64,000 bases of DNA from Rhinopithecus roxellana (GCF_007565055.1 NC_044562.1:59219386-59283385), one strand, 5' to 3'; shown: positions 10,380-22,772, counted from the first letter of the stretch. Numbers and translations: made by a program. Notes: generated by a model from the sequence alone, not told the origin.

Positions 10380-11269
10380 CTGAAGATATGGCACCAGGGA
10401 TTGGACACACCTTGTTCACACTCATTAGGAAGGTGAGGCTCCGCAGTGGAAGGTCTCGGCCCCACCCAAGATTGGCCATCAGGTGGCCTGAGGTTTGGTG
10501 CCTGTGACCTCCCAGAGGTCCTGAGGAAACCATTCTATCCTGGGGGGTGTGGGTAGTGGGGAGGCTACAGTAGGAGCTGGCCCAGGAGGGCAGGAGGGTA
10601 GGTGGCAGACCAGATGACAGATCTCAGAAGCATGGCTGCCTCACCCCCTATCACACAGGCCACGAGGAAACCCTCCAGGCATGGACAGAATCTCCCTCCA
10701 GGACTTCCACCCACCTGTGCCAGAAGCTGGGCTACCTCCTGGAGCCCTCAAAACAGCCAAGGTCAAAACAGACCAGAGGGCCAGGCCTTCAGTTCTTCCA
10801 ATCTGGGAGGACATCATGGGTCACGGGGATGGGGGGAACATGTGTCAGCAGATGACCCCACCCCAACCCTAATTGGCAAGTGCATAGCCAACGCTGTCAC
10901 CTCCCTCGGCCTTCAGGGAGCACTTACCATGCACGAGCACTCCTGCTGCACAGCCAACTTCCTCCACTCAGTTCCCGGCTCTGTGCTCCCTGGGGTCCCA
11001 GTGCACGTCTTAGCTGCTCCTTGTGGACTCTGGGACTGGATCCTCCCCTTCCACGATGCTACATGAGACCCTGTTCCTAGCTGCACTTGCCCACTGGGTT
11101 GTCTCTGAGTCCCAGTCCCATGGCGTAGGCGCTGTCTTTGCACAATGACCTGCGCATTGCCATTTCCATGCCTCGTCTTTTCTACAGACTTATCCACGGG
11201 GCTCGCTTGAGCAGGCATCAAACAACATTAAGTCTCAAATCCACAGATTAAGTCCATCCATCGGAATCT
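10380..11269. other. Unique GC-rich sequence, no gene recognised
   Basis: The plus frame 10602-11066 (154 codons) overlaps minus frame 10913-11221 and another plus frame, and has no recognisable domain. No repeat family is identified. Confidence 0.45.
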
Positions 11270-11632
11270 GTGCGACTGTCACAAAATGCCACCGACTGGA
11301 TAATTTATAAAGAACAGAAAGAGGCTGGAAGTCCAAGATCAAGGCACCAGCAGGTTCACTCTCTGGAGAGGGCCCAGTCTCTGCTCCCAAGATGGTGCCC
11401 TGAACGCTGCACCCTCCAGGGGAGGAACCCTGTGTCCCCATATGGCAGAAGGTGGTAAGGCAGGTGAGGGATGAATGCTGAACGAAGCTCTCTCATAAGG
11501 GCCTCAACCTCAATCACAAAAGGGGCAGCCCTCACTGCCTCATGGCCTCTTAAAGACCTACCTCTTAACACATCCCATTGGCCATTAAGTTTCAACACCT
11601 GAATTCTAGAGGGGACTCATTCAAACCACAGC
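11270..11632 (-). mobile_element. MaLR LTR, MLT1-like, minus strand
   Basis: The plus strand reads as the antisense of an MLT1 LTR: CTGGATAATTTATAAAGAAC (11296), GGCTGGAAGTCCAAGATCAA (11323), CCATATGGCAGAAGG (11438), then TTTCAACACCTGAATTCTAG (11590). The LTR is old and partly deleted, with no internal region. Confidence 0.7.
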
Positions 11633-11993
11633 ACCACCCAAATGTCAAATATGCAACCCAAACTTCACATGTGTATAGTCGCTGCTGGATTGCACACCCT
11701 CCATACCCCAATTTCCCCTTGAAAGTCAAGACAACTGTCATCCCAGATGCTGGCAGTGTCAGCTGCTAACAGCTCACATCTGGGTTCCTTCTGGGACTTG
11801 CCCTCAGCCAAGATAACACCCAGGCACAGGTGACAGGAAGCCCTCCTGCAGCACCACCCAACAAATGGAGGATGCCGCACACCACAGGTCCTAACAGTGC
11901 CCACCACATGGACGGCATCATAGCAGGAAGACCAGATGAATAAAATAAAGAGTGTCAGTACATCGGAGCCTCTGGTATGATAAAAGTAAAGAG
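11633..11993. other. Unique sequence, no gene recognised
   Basis: The minus frame 11665-12006 runs into the adjacent MER1 transposon and is not a gene. Nothing else is recognised. Confidence 0.45.
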
Positions 11994-12333
11994 CAGGGGT
12001 CCCCAACCCCTGGGCCAGGGAATGGCACCAGTCTGCGGCCTGTTAGGAGGCAGGCTGCACAGCAGGAGGTGAGCAAGCATGACCGCCTGAACTCGGCCTC
12101 CTACAAGATCAGCAACATTAGAGTCTCACAGAAGCACAAACCCTACTGTGAACTGCACATGTGCGGGATCTAGGTTGACTGCTCCTTACGAGAATCTAAT
12201 GCCTGATGATCTGAGGTGGAACAGTTTCATCCCAAAACATCCACCCCAACCACCCCACCCCAGTCTATGGAAAAACTGTCCTCCACAAAACCGGTCCCTG
12301 GTGCCAGTGGTCCCTGGGGAATCACTGCTCTAG
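11994..12333 (-). mobile_element. MER1-type non-autonomous hAT transposon
   Basis: It begins CAGGGGTCCCCAACCCCTGG and later carries CAGGCTGCACAGCAGGAGGT (12051), GAGAATCTAATGCCTGATGA (12190) and CAAAACCGGTCCCTGG (12286). These are signatures of the MER1A/B family of Charlie-mobilised hAT elements. It ends near CACTGCTCTAG. It is internally degraded and codes for nothing. Confidence 0.82.
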
Positions 12334-13558
12334 GGGACACCCTCCTATCCAGAGGATGAGAGGGAAACTCTCAAACGGTTTCAAGGCCAGCAGCATCAGG
12401 TTAGCTTTTTGGGACCCAGTGACCCAAGGCATGGCAGGACATCCCCCACAAAGTAAAGGGCAAATGACTGAATCTCGTACCTCCCACCAGAGAAGGAGAT
12501 ACCATTCCTGGTTGGCCTCCTGGGGCTCTGCCCTTGCCCTCGTCACTGCCAGTGACCATCACACTAGACTGTGCACTTCCCACCCAGTGAATTTAGGCCA
12601 AGTGGGTCTAGATGTCCTGGCTCCAGAAGAGGCTGCTCCCACCAGGGGTCCAGCAGCAAGGAGGGGAGCCCACCTGGTAGGGTTGGCCCAGGTCCCTAGG
12701 AGGAGGTGGGAGCCCAGCTGACCCACTGAGGCGTGTGCTGGTTCTTCCCTGGCCGGTCTTGATGGTCAGTGGACAGATACGGCCATCACAGGGGCTGAAG
12801 TTCACCTCACTAACCTTTGTCTGGTGAGTTTCCCTAGGAAGAGACATCACCCTGATGCCGGGGCAGACCTTCCCAGGTGGGGTGGACTCACCATAGGAGG
12901 CAGTGGCCTAAGCCAGGGCGGGGGGTGGGCCAGTGGGAGCACGGGGCACACACCAATGTCCCCACATAGGACCAAGGCACTCATTTCCCAGCCGCCGCTG
13001 CTGCACTGCTGAGGCCCCTGTGCAGGACTCCATTGGTGGATGACAGCAGGAGCTCCCTCCCCACCCCACGCAGGATGAGGCCAAGGGCTCTCCCAGCTCC
13101 TGAGCTTCCATGGGAATGGCTGAGGCTCGGTACAACCACATCATGGTTCGACAGCCCCCTCTGTAAACAACGTTTTCCGTGCTCCCCTGCAGGTGTGCTC
13201 TGAGAGCAACCCCTCTGTTCTCTACAGCTCTCCACCTCAGGACCCCTCCCAGGGACCCCAAACCAGGAACATGTTGGAAAACAGACTCAACTTTCCATCT
13301 CAGCCTGCTTCTCCCTGAGTCTTCTCCCACTCAGGAGACGGAGCCACCGTTTGTTCATTGACTCAGACATGGAATCTGGGTGCCAATGCTGACCTCTCTC
13401 TTTCTGTCCTACCTCACACCTGACCTGTGAGCACAAATTTTCCAATCTAACTTCACAATGTCTTCAGAAGAGAACCTCCTCAGCACCTCAACCACCACCT
13501 CCTCCCTGGAGCCTCCTCCTCTCTCATCAGGACCAGAGCAGCATCCTCCCTGCTGAAC
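12334..13558. other. GC-rich unique sequence, no gene recognised
   Basis: Overlapping frames 12356-12721 (+), 12908-13330 (-) and 12981-13235 (-) have no domain. No repeat family is recognised. Confidence 0.45.
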
Positions 13559-14365
13559 CCCACCACACACACGCCACACCATGCCACACACACATACACA
13601 ACACACATCACACCACACTACACACACATGCCACACCATGCCACACACACACACACGCACATCACACCACACACACGCCACACCATGCCACACACACATA
13701 CACAACACACACACATCACACCACACCACACACACACATGCCACACCATGCCACATAAACACACGCATACCACACACACACGCCACACCATGCCACACAC
13801 ACATACACATATGCCACACCACACACACATACACAATACACACATCACACCATAAACACACATGCCACACCATGCCACACACACATTCACACATGCAACA
13901 CATCACACACATGTACACAACACACACATCACACCACACTATACACACATGCAGCACCATGTCACACACATACACACACATGCACCACACCACACACATG
14001 TATGCAACACACACATCACACCACACTATACACACACACCACACCATGTCACACACACATACATGAACCACACCACACACATGTACACAACACACACATC
14101 ACACCACCCTATACACACACATGCCACACATCACACATGCCACATATCACACAATGCATGCCACACACCACACACACCAAAAACACACACCACCCATGCA
14201 CACACACCACAAATCACACATGCATGCCCATGCCACACTACACCACACACAGGCTGAAGGGTGGTTCCAAACACATGCACACACATGCACCACATATGAC
14301 ACATACACACACTGCACATGCAAACACACGCATGCATGCACACATACACGTAAACTCAAACAGGA
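13559..14365 (+). repeat. Complex CA-rich satellite, about 800 bp
   Basis: The stretch is almost entirely CA dinucleotides interrupted by CATGCC, CATCAC and TATAC phrases. The motif CACCATG(C/T)C recurs irregularly at first (about 42-82 bp apart). It then recurs about every 86-87 bp between 13872, 13959 and 14045, which suggests a higher-order unit. It opens long low-complexity frames on both strands: histidine/threonine-rich on plus (up to 161 codons) and cysteine/valine-rich on minus (228 codons, 13409-14095). These are artefacts of the repeat. Confidence 0.95.
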
Positions 14366-14399
14366 CACACACAGCCTAGACTTCCTATGGCAACATAAG

Positions 14400-14760
14400 T
14401 GGACATTTTAGCACATCAATCAAATCATGTCCCACCTCTGAGACCCCCACAACTAGGACCCCCCCAATCCTTAGGAAGAATCCACAGTCCTCACCATCCC
14501 CAGGAAAGCCTGTGGCCTGGCTCCGACCTGCCCCTCTGGCCTTACCTTCCTCCGCTCCATCCAGCTTCCCCCCAGGCCCTAACACACCAAGTGTCACCTG
14601 CCTCCTGGCCTGGCCCAGGCATTGTCTGTTTGGGACATTTTTTCCCATAGATGTGCATGGCTCCATCCCCCATTTCACTGGTGTCTCAGCTCTGATGTCC
14701 CCTCTCAGAGGGACACATCTTGTCTACCCCAGGTAATGCCACCCCCTCACCCTGGGTCCT
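14400..14760 (+). mobile_element. Probable L2 LINE fossil
   Basis: It follows diverged L2 text: GGCCTGGCTCCGACCTGCCC (14514), CCCAGGCATTGTCTG (14612), then GTGTCTCAGCTCTGATGTCC (14681). It is an old non-coding copy. The assignment is by eye. Confidence 0.5.
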
Positions 14761-15717
14761 TAGGGTCTGCCCGGGTTTACCAGGCCCCGGTTCTGCAAGG
14801 CAGCTTCCAGACGTGGCTTGCAGGGAGAGCTGTGGGGCAGCCTCGGCAGGGAGGCACACTCACACTGCCCGGCCAGAGCAGGCCAGGGGCCACAGGTCAG
14901 CTCATCCTGGGCAACACCAGGGGGTCACCTTCCCTTTCCTCTGCGAGCCCCTTTGGTACCAAGCTGATTCCCACTCCACACAATCAGCTCCTGACATTTA
15001 CCAGTGAAGGAGAAGTGATGGGTGAGGTGAAATGGTGACCCCCCGGGACACCTGTTGTAGGACCAGAAGTGATTGCTAACCAGAGCCAGGGTTGCGGGGG
15101 GCATCCATCAGTCAGGAAAAGCCGTGTGCCATACAATGTCCCAAAATGGAAACCATGCCCGCCAGCCTCCTGCCCGCCAGCCTCCTCCCGCACCAGGCCC
15201 AGTTAATTAGCTGCTCCCCTGATGAACAGGGGCCTGCTGCTTGGGGCCAAGGAAACTTCAGGCAGGAAGAGAGACCTCAAGCACAATGGAACCAAGTGGA
15301 AATTGGCCACAGAAGACTAATTAAAGGGGCCTGAGGCCTCCAACCTGTCACCTTGTGTGGGCTTTTAAAAAGCTTTGCAGACAAGCACAGAACGCAAGGA
15401 CTTTGGTCTTAATTAACTCCACGTGTCTTGTTGAGCAAGCAGAGACAAGAAATGAGCGCCTCTCCTGCCCCCAGCCAGGAGCTCCTCACGCCTCCCAGAG
15501 GCTCTGGGCTGGTTTGAGTGGAGGTAGAGGGAAGAATAAGGTCTGTAGATGGGTCAACCAGGGCCCAACAGGTACCCAGCAGGTGCCTGCCTAGAACCTT
15601 CCCAGGGGCCCTGGGTATTCTCTGCCTGCACCCATCACCTCCACCCCCAGAGCCTGTGACCTCCCTGGCCACAGTGCACAGAGGTGCAGACAGAGCCTTC
15701 TACTCCAGCTGTGGCTC
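14761..15717. other. Unique sequence, no gene recognised
   Basis: A short direct repeat, CCCGCCAGCCTCCT, occurs twice near 15159 and 15173. AT-rich islands GTTAATTAGC (15202) and TTAATTAACTC (15410) sit in otherwise GC-rich DNA. Frames on both strands are short and featureless. Confidence 0.45.
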
Positions 15718-15825
15718 CTGACGCCTGGCAGCACAGGTGTCACCCAGGAGCCTGTTAGAAACGTAGAACCGAGGCCCCGCCCCAGGGATACTCATGTGCA
15801 CCAGAGTATGAGAAGCAAAAGTGCT
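15718..15825 (-). mobile_element. MER5A-like hAT fossil, partial
   Basis: CACCCAGGAGCCTGTTAGAA followed by GGCCCCGCCCCAGG, and a terminus with TATGAGAAGCAAAAGTGC, parallels the antisense MER5A text. The centre appears deleted. Confidence 0.5.
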
Positions 15826-16069
15826 GTCCTCAAGGACGGCTCCAAGCCCACTGGCTGAAGGCTGTGTTGGGGCAGCCTCAGGGGCCTCAGCTTCCTCGTC
15901 TAAGGAAGCCCGGTGGGACGGAGCTGCACACAGTCTGCACCACGGGTCATGAGATTCCTCGTGATGTGTGTGCAAAGCGCTCGGCACTGAGCCACAGGAA
16001 GCACTCAGCGCTGAGAATCAGCTGTCTGCCTATTTAAGTAACTTCACAGGCCGCTTTAAAAAATTGATT

Positions 16070-16215
16070 GCAGCGGCACACCTGTGAACCTAGTTACTCA
16101 GGAGGCCGAGGCAGGAGGATCACTTGAGCCTAGGAGTTCAAGGCTGCAGTGAGCCATAATGGAGCCATTGCACTCCAGCCTGGGGAACAGAGCGGGACTC
16201 TGCCTCTAAAACAGT
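16070..16215 (+). mobile_element. Alu right-arm monomer (5'-truncated AluJ or FRAM)
   Basis: Only the right-arm half is present: CCTAGTTACTCAGGAGGCCG, GGAGGATCACTTGAGCC, then CCATTGCACTCCAGCCTGGG, ending in CTAAAA. No left arm precedes it. It may be a free right Alu monomer or a truncated AluJ. Confidence 0.8.
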
Positions 16216-17174
16216 GTTTATCCTGCTGGATTTGTCTGAGGGGAAGGAGGGGCCTCTTGCTTCCCTCAGGCCTGGTGACTCATAGCCCTGGCACCAGGGA
16301 GGGCCCAGCTTCGTGGGAAGGGCACGGAGCAAGCGGGGGGAAGGATCCAGCTGCTGCCAGCCACACGTCATCCGCCCGCGCTGCTCGGCACCCATGTCCC
16401 CGCCTCCCGGCTGGATGAGGGGGAGCAAGCCCTGTCGGGGCTCACGAGCAGGCGCCCCAATGCTGTAGGAGAGGAAGAGAGAAATGTCCTGGGAGGCCTG
16501 ACGTCAGAGGAGCCTCAGGATTTGAGTGAGGCCTGTGAGGCGGCCGTGTGGGGTCAGGGGGCACAGTGGGAAAGATGTCCAGGAAGACAGGGGAGCTGCC
16601 AGGGACACGGACGCTGCCCCCTTCCCTTCTCCCTGGGCCGATTCTCAGGGTCCTACCTGATCGGTCTCCTCCTTGCATCCCCCACAGTGTCCTTGCCCCA
16701 TTGTCCTCTGCCCCCAGACAGTGGCGGGCACCGGCGATGGGTGTCTCCTGTCCACAGGAGGCTGCATCCTCCTCAGCTCCTCCTCTCAGCTGTCCGGTGA
16801 GACCTCGGAGCAAGACAGCCCACGCCTTCCCAGCCTCTGCCCTGCGCTCACCCGACAGGCGCCCGGGGTGGGCCGCAGCACCGCAAGGGAGGTCTCCAAC
16901 TGCAGATGAGCTCCTCCACCAGGCTCCTTCCCTCGTGAGGGGCTCCCTCCCCTCACTTCCAGGCGCTGGGCCAAGGCCACCCCTTTGCCTCCTTCCCTAC
17001 TCTCTGCTCCCCACCGCTGCCACCCCCAGTTCAGCAGCCTCCTGCTCCCCGGGTCATGGCACAGCCCCCACGCCCCGTGGCCTCCATCCTGGCCTCCGTG
17101 TTCCTCCACTGTGCCGCCTGACCTGACCGCCTGAGAGAGGCAGTTCCGACCCCCACACTGAGGCCACTGAGTGT
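16216..17174. other. GC-rich unique sequence, no supported gene
   Basis: This region is very GC-rich, with long overlapping frames on both strands (16548-17126 plus, 192 codons; 16786-17181 and 16442-16813 minus). The products are proline/serine/arginine-rich without recognisable domains. It is the most gene-like composition in the window, but composition alone does not support an exon. Confidence 0.45.
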
Positions 17175-17325
17175 GGGGCACCTGGGCTCAGTCCACAAGG
17201 CCTGAGTCAAACCCACCTCCACCGCTTTCAGCTGGGGGCTTGAGGCAAGTTCCTCCCAGCTTGGGCTTCAGGCTCATCATCTGTAGAAGATAATAATGGA
17301 CCCGCCTTGTAAGATGGGGGAGCGG
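17175..17325 (+). mobile_element. MIR SINE fossil
   Basis: It parallels the MIR core: CTTGAGGCAAGTTCCTCCCA, GCTTCAGGCTCATCATCTGT, then AGATAATAATGGACCCGCCT. The match to 'gggcaagttacttaac...cctcatctgtaaaatggggataataa' is clear though diverged. Confidence 0.75.
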
Positions 17326-18824
17326 CTGCTGCCCACCGGACCCAGGCCAGAGCCCCCTGTGGCTCTGCTGTCCTACTTCTGCCGAGCACAGCCTCCTGGC
17401 CAAGCGGCAGAGCGGCAGGGACCCCGCGGCTGCCAGAGGTGGTGGCCTCACCCTGAGAACTCAGCTAAGTCCAGTGCTTCTCCATCCCAGCAGACGAGGG
17501 TCCAAAGACCCATCCTTCCGTCTCCTCTGGGGCAAGCTGTGCTCCCCAGGAAGTGAGCTACAACCTTCCAGGGACAGCAGGGGCTCCATCCCAACCAGGA
17601 CCCGCCAGGTCCTTCCTCAGCACATAACATGCCTGGATCAGCTCCGCCCCTCCAGGGGCCCTGCCCTCACCGCACCACACCCGGCTTCCCTGGGATTCAT
17701 TCAAGAGGCCTGTGGAGACCACTCAGTCCGGACCCCTCATTTTGCAAATGGCAAAACAAGAAGCCAAAGGGGTGGGCAGTGACCAGCCCAACCCCCCAGG
17801 ACCCCAGGGAGCAGAGGCTCCAATCAAGTCTGGAGGGCACGCTGGCCACTGCCCCAGCTCCAAGTCCCTTTCTCTCCCGGTGGCCTGGGTACTTCGGTGT
17901 CCCCCAGGGAGGGCGCGTCCTCCTGCTGCCTGCACCTGAGGCCTCCTGGCCTCCCTAGAGTGGCCTCATGCTGCCAATGGCTGCACGAAGTTCTGCGTTC
18001 ACAGCCATGAGTACCAGCCTGGTGTTAAGGAGCCCGTTTAGAAAGATGACCTATTTTTAGCTGAGTCTTCTGCCGGTTGCTAAATATCTGCTTGAATACA
18101 TGAATTAACACATCTGTCAACAGCACTTAGAGCGGGAATCAGACACACTCATGGTGGAAGGTGATTTAAAACAAACACATGCGGCAGAATGAAACCTGAG
18201 GGGCGGCTCTTGTTCTTGGCTCCTGAGGGGGCGATGCCGATGGCAGTCAGGCACGTGGAGCCCCCTCGACCGCCTCCTCCAGAGAGGATGAAAGGGTGCC
18301 CAAGAGAATACCAGGGGGACTTCAGGAAGTGACAGCCCCTCAGGGCATCCGAGTGAGGGGCGGGAACAGCCACCACCACCCCTCTAGTAGCAGCTTCTCA
18401 GCGTCACCCCCGTCTGTGGCCACAGCTGAATGAAGGCAACCTGGTGTTTCCCATTGGCTGTCAGGAGCCGGGCTGGGTGCGGAGCAGGAATATTAATTAC
18501 ACCCCACCGTGAGCCTCAGACCCAGGCTGGCAGGACACGAAAGGATGTCCCAGAGCTCCTTCTCCTGGGACCCTAAGAAGAGCCTGCAGAGAGCCCAAGG
18601 GACAAGGAGAGACCTTGGGGAATGCCCTGCCATCCTCCCCTGGCTGGCCCAGCCGCCTGAGCTGCCACCCAGTGATGGCAGTGCTGCTGACCTCTCCACC
18701 ATGACACCCGGGAGGCTCAGCTCCACACTGGGCAGCCCCACATTCCAGCTTCCTGAAAGTACAAACCCTCCCTAATGAGCTTGTGTCCTGCTCTAGGATG
18801 GGAATGCGTGTGAGGACTGATGTG
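17326..18824. other. Unique sequence, no gene recognised
   Basis: A possible antisense MIR scrap lies near 17735-17790 (CTCATTTTGCAAATGGCAAA). The stretch 17960-18130 is AT-richer, with a compact run of unique sequence. Frames such as 18497-18898 (-) lack domains. Confidence 0.4.
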
Positions 18825-18945
18825 GCAGGCATCAGAAAACCTGCATTTTCAGCCCAGCCCAGCCACTTCCTTGTCACGTGACACTGAGAAAGGCACACAT
18901 CTTGCTGTGCTTCAGTTTCCTCATGGCTCCTGCAAGTGTAGTACA
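18825..18945 (+). mobile_element. MIR SINE fossil
   Basis: CCAGCCACTTCCTTGTCACG, GACACTGAGAAAGGCACACA and CTTCAGTTTCCTCATGG follow the MIR core 'ctctgccacttactagctgtgtgacc...cctcagtttcctcatc'. Confidence 0.72.
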
Positions 18946-20955
18946 GCAGCTCTGCCCCCTCACCCGTGCCACATTGACCAGAAGCACGTGGGATCCACCC
19001 AAGGTCACAGAGTGGGCCCAGTGGTCACATTGTGATCTTCCCCAACTCCGAGCAGACACCAAGAAGCCCACCCGCCCCACCCCCTCTTCTGCCTCAATTT
19101 CCCTCAGTGGGTAATGAGGCCGCGTGATGGTGCAAAGTTGTGAGGGAAACACCTGAGTCCTGGTGAGAGGGGGAAAAACCCAGAAAATGAAATGGAGATG
19201 TTACTGCTCTTCACGCCAAACAAGGACCCTGGTTCTGGAGTTCCCTGAGCCAGGACAAGACCAGTGAGTGGGCAGAGCAACCTTGGCTCACCCAGCTGCT
19301 CCCTGCTGGCTCTGTCAGGAGCTCAGGGGGCTGCCCACAAGTCCCTTGAGATGGAGCATCCCCAGGGCTCAGAACCCAGGGCCAGCTTCTGTAGTTCCCA
19401 AGGACTTTTCGGTTTGTGGCTCCCAGCTCCCCTTGATTCCTCCCTGGACAAAAAGTCACAGCCCAGTGAGTCTCCCTTTGCTGTCCTCATGACCTCAGTT
19501 TCTTCCAGACCCAGACCCTCCATGCTCTAGAGTTGGTTCCTCCAGGTGCTGGCCAGGAAGGGAGTCAGTAGGTCAGTGGGGAAGGGGCTTAGCTGTGGAC
19601 ATACCACCCCAGAGTGAAGAGGGAGGGTTGCCAACTCCAGGACACGTCTCTGAGCCCACGGGTCAATGCAGGTGGAAGGCCACCTGGCCCTCCCCAGCAC
19701 CTGTCCATTCTCTCTCCGTGTCTCCAAAAAGGACAACGGGGATGTTCACAGACTCCTGCAAATGAAAGTAAGGAGGAAAGCTGCAGAAATCTAGGAAAGC
19801 AAGAGGTAAGAGGATGCATCCTCTTTGGAGTCCCCGGAATGGCAGAGCAGCCATCACTCTGCCTCAGGCAGCTGGTGACTCAGCGCTTAAGGAACAGCAG
19901 AAGCCGGCCTGTCCTAAAAAGTTGCCCCACAGCCATCGTCCAAGCACATCACTCACAGGAGGAACAGCCAGCTACTTGGTCTCATGGTGGGAAGTCCACA
20001 GCGGGATTCTGAAGAATACCCCCTAAACCAGAAATGTAACCAGGGAGTTCGTCCTGGGGAAGAGCGCCAAGACTGATTGATATCATTTGGCAATTTTGCA
20101 AGAAAATGGGAGCAAGTTCCTGTTATAAATGAGTCCCCGATGGTGAAATCACTTGATTTGAGTGACTGAACTGTGACCTTTACTCAAGAAATAAAAAAGC
20201 TACCAAGAGGAAGTGTACACTTTATTCTCTGGTGAACTTGGGAAGCACAGATGCAATATTTCTGCTTGTGTTCTGCTTGTTAAGATTAAAAGCAACTGGT
20301 AAATTCAGGGAATGGAAAGTGGATCAATATTCCCCAGCTCCTCCCCAAGCTTTGGGGATGATAATCTTTCGATTACTATCTCCAGCTAATGGGACAGAAG
20401 CAGAAGCGATCATGAGGCCAGCAGGGGCCTGTGGGAAGGCACATTCAGCCCTTTGAAAATTACCTACTGTTATTTCTGCAGATGAGAAGTAGTTTCCAAA
20501 ATTACAAAGACATGTAGTTATTAATGCCAATATCCATGACGTTGATGAAAATAATCCTAGCTGTGGACACCTTTGAGAATCCAAAGATGATAACATTCCC
20601 AGAGAAAGTCCATGTGCAATTTTATCATCTAGAAAATAGGAATGGTATAATGCAGTGAGACTGTCTGCAAACATCCCGAGTCTTGCGGATCTATGTGACA
20701 ATGAAAACAGGAAGCACTTGCTTCCATGAGTTTGCAGCAGGGACCGTGCCTGAATGAATGAGGTACATCCCAGCACTTGGCATTCAAGAGAGGCTGGCAA
20801 CAAATTTTGCTATTAAATACACGTTACCCTGCAAAGCCGTGAGCTTAATAAGGAGAATTATTTGAGTGATGTCTCTTCTGAAAATGTTTTTGGAACTTCT
20901 CTCTAAAAATTGCCTTTATACTCTATGCACATTTTGTTAAATATCTGTAACAGTG
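18946..20955. other. Unique sequence, no gene recognised
   Basis: There is no interspersed repeat that I can name. The AT-richer half (20040-20940) has no long plus frame. The minus frame 20324-20803 (159 codons) has no domain and could be chance. This repeat-poor stretch could hold conserved non-coding DNA, but I cannot test that. Confidence 0.4.
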
Positions 20956-21250
20956 AGCCGGGCACAGTGGCTCACGCCTGTAATCCCAGCACTTTGGGAG
21001 GCCAAGGCGGGTAGATCACAGGTCAGGAGTTCGAGACCAGTCTGGCCCGCATGCTGAAACCCCATCTCTACTAAAAACACAAAAGATAGCTGGGCGTGGT
21101 GGTGCACGCCTATAATCCCAGCTACTCAGGAAGCTGAGGCAGGAGAATTGCTTGAACCCAGGAGGCAGAGGTTGCAGTGAGCCAAGATCATGCCATTGCA
21201 CTCCAGCCTGGGTGACAGAGTGAGACTCTGTCTCAAAAAAAAAAAAAAAA
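20956..21250 (+). mobile_element. Full-length Alu SINE (AluS-like), plus strand
   Basis: It is complete from AGCCGGGCACAGTGGCTCAC to a 17-A tail. It is flanked by perfect 13-bp target-site duplications ATCTGTAACAGTG at 20943-20955 and 21251-21263. Confidence 0.97.
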
Positions 21251-21305
21251 ATCTGTAACAGTGGAAAATTATCTCATGATGGTGACTTAGGGTTTGTAGA
21301 AATCA

Positions 21306-21706
21306 CTGTATTTATTTTCCATGGCTGCCTAAAGAAACTGTCACAGCAAGGGTGGCTTCAGTCACAGAAATTGATTTTCTCACACTTCTACCATTCTGGA
21401 GGCTGGAGGTCAGAGATGAAGATGTCAGCAGGGCTGGTTCCTTCTGAGGCCACTTCCTGGCTTGTCGATGTACGTCTTCTCCCTGTCTTTGAGTGATCTT
21501 CCCTCTATGCATCTCCGCCAGTGTGTCCTCCTTTCTCCTGTTTCCTTGGGACACTAGTCATACTGGATTAAGGACCACCCCAATGACCTCATGGTCACTT
21601 AATTACCTCTGTAAGTTTCCTGTCTCCATATACTGTCATTATCTGAGCTGCTGGAAGTTAGAATCTCAACATACGAATTTTGGGAAGACACAATTCAGCT
21701 CATAAC
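21306..21706 (-). mobile_element. MaLR LTR, MLT1-like, minus strand
   Basis: The plus strand shows antisense MLT1-type text: ATTCTGGAGGCTGGAGGTCA (21392), GTACGTCTTCTCCCTGTCTT (21470), CTTAATTACCTCTGTAAG (21598), and ACACAATTCAGCTCATAACA at the end. It is a solo LTR. Confidence 0.75.
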
Positions 21707-22699
21707 AACTGTCAAAGCCAATCAAATCCAAAACTAGTACATATGGTGGGTGATCGCGGCACCTCGTCTTGTCAGTGGGGATGACTCTCTGTTGTCACGG
21801 TAACTGTGTGTGAACTGGCCAGCTTCCCCTAGTGACCAGCGAACGAGACGCCTCTGCTGCCTTCTGTCTCTGCTTCCACCGACAGCTGTTTCCCCTCGGC
21901 TGGCCACAGCACAGCTCACCCTAAACCGGATTGACTAAGCCAAGCCAGCAGTACCTACACCTTCCCGTTATTTCCTGTACACTGTGTTACTTTAAGATAC
22001 GCAGTGGCACCTAACGAGACCTGTTGTAGAAATGAACTCTCAGCCACAGAGCAGACGTCTCCTTCCCAAATTAGAATTCAAAGTAATTGTGAATAAAAAT
22101 AAATAAATAAAAGGAAGCAGCATGATTTCACAGGTTTGGGGGTGCCACCTGCTCTTCTGACCTGTGGTGCTCTTGAAGTTTCCTGTCCTCAGTGGCAGTT
22201 TCTTCTCTGAGTCCTCAGGGGCCCACAACCAGCCACAGCAGATGCACAGCCAGAGGGTCGCTGCATCACCGAATGCCCCGGAGCTGCCTGGGTGCAGACA
22301 CCCAGCTCACTCCCTCTCTCAGCTATCATTGTGCTGAGCTCGGAACACTGCCCTCCGGAACCTGGAGGAGCCATGGCCACTGCCACCACCATCCTCCCAG
22401 GACATCCAACCTTGCTGAAGTCCAACCTGCAGCCTGGGCTGGGCAAACCTGCTTGTCTGGACCTAAGCCAGGGCCTGTACCCCAGGGCGGGTGAGGCAGG
22501 TGGGACAGCAGGCGTCCGGCATCTCCAGCCCTGTGGTGGGAGGCAGATGGGGCCTCTCAACAGAGGGGTTCTCCAAACCGGTGGGAGCTTTCAGATGCAG
22601 GGAGGCCCAGAGAATGCCCAACGGTCACCTGAAATGTATCCAGGGCTCAGCAGAGGTGTCCATTTGTCTGGTTGAGCCCTGCCCTTGGTCTACTTTGTA
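21707..22699. other. Unique sequence, no gene recognised
   Basis: No repeat or domain is recognised. Opposed frames 22189-22560 (-) and 22292-22675 (+) overlap and have no support. Confidence 0.45.
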
Positions 22700-22772
22700 A
22701 CTAATTTGGAGCATGTCTGGGTCCAATAGCATCTCCCAAAATTAACATCCACTTGGAAGCTCAGAGCGGGCC
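22700..22772 (+). mobile_element. MLT1-like LTR, 5' piece (split by a younger LTR)
   Basis: CCCAAAATTAACATCCACTT followed by GGAAGCTCAGAGC matches MLT1 text. The continuation of the same LTR resumes at about 23222, after the inserted MST-type LTR. Confidence 0.6.

Noticed and set aside
13409..14095. 228-codon minus-strand frame rich in Cys and Val, and its plus-strand His/Thr counterpart
   Set aside because: Both are translations of the CA satellite. Opposite-strand frames of the same low-complexity DNA cannot be taken as genes.
13559..14365. Possible CRISPR-like array
   Set aside because: No constant repeat separated by unique spacers. It is a low-complexity CA satellite in a primate genome.
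16548..17126. 192-codon plus frame in GC-rich DNA
   Set aside because: Low-complexity Pro/Ser/Arg composition with long antisense frames over the same bases. GC-rich DNA is poor in stop codons by chance.
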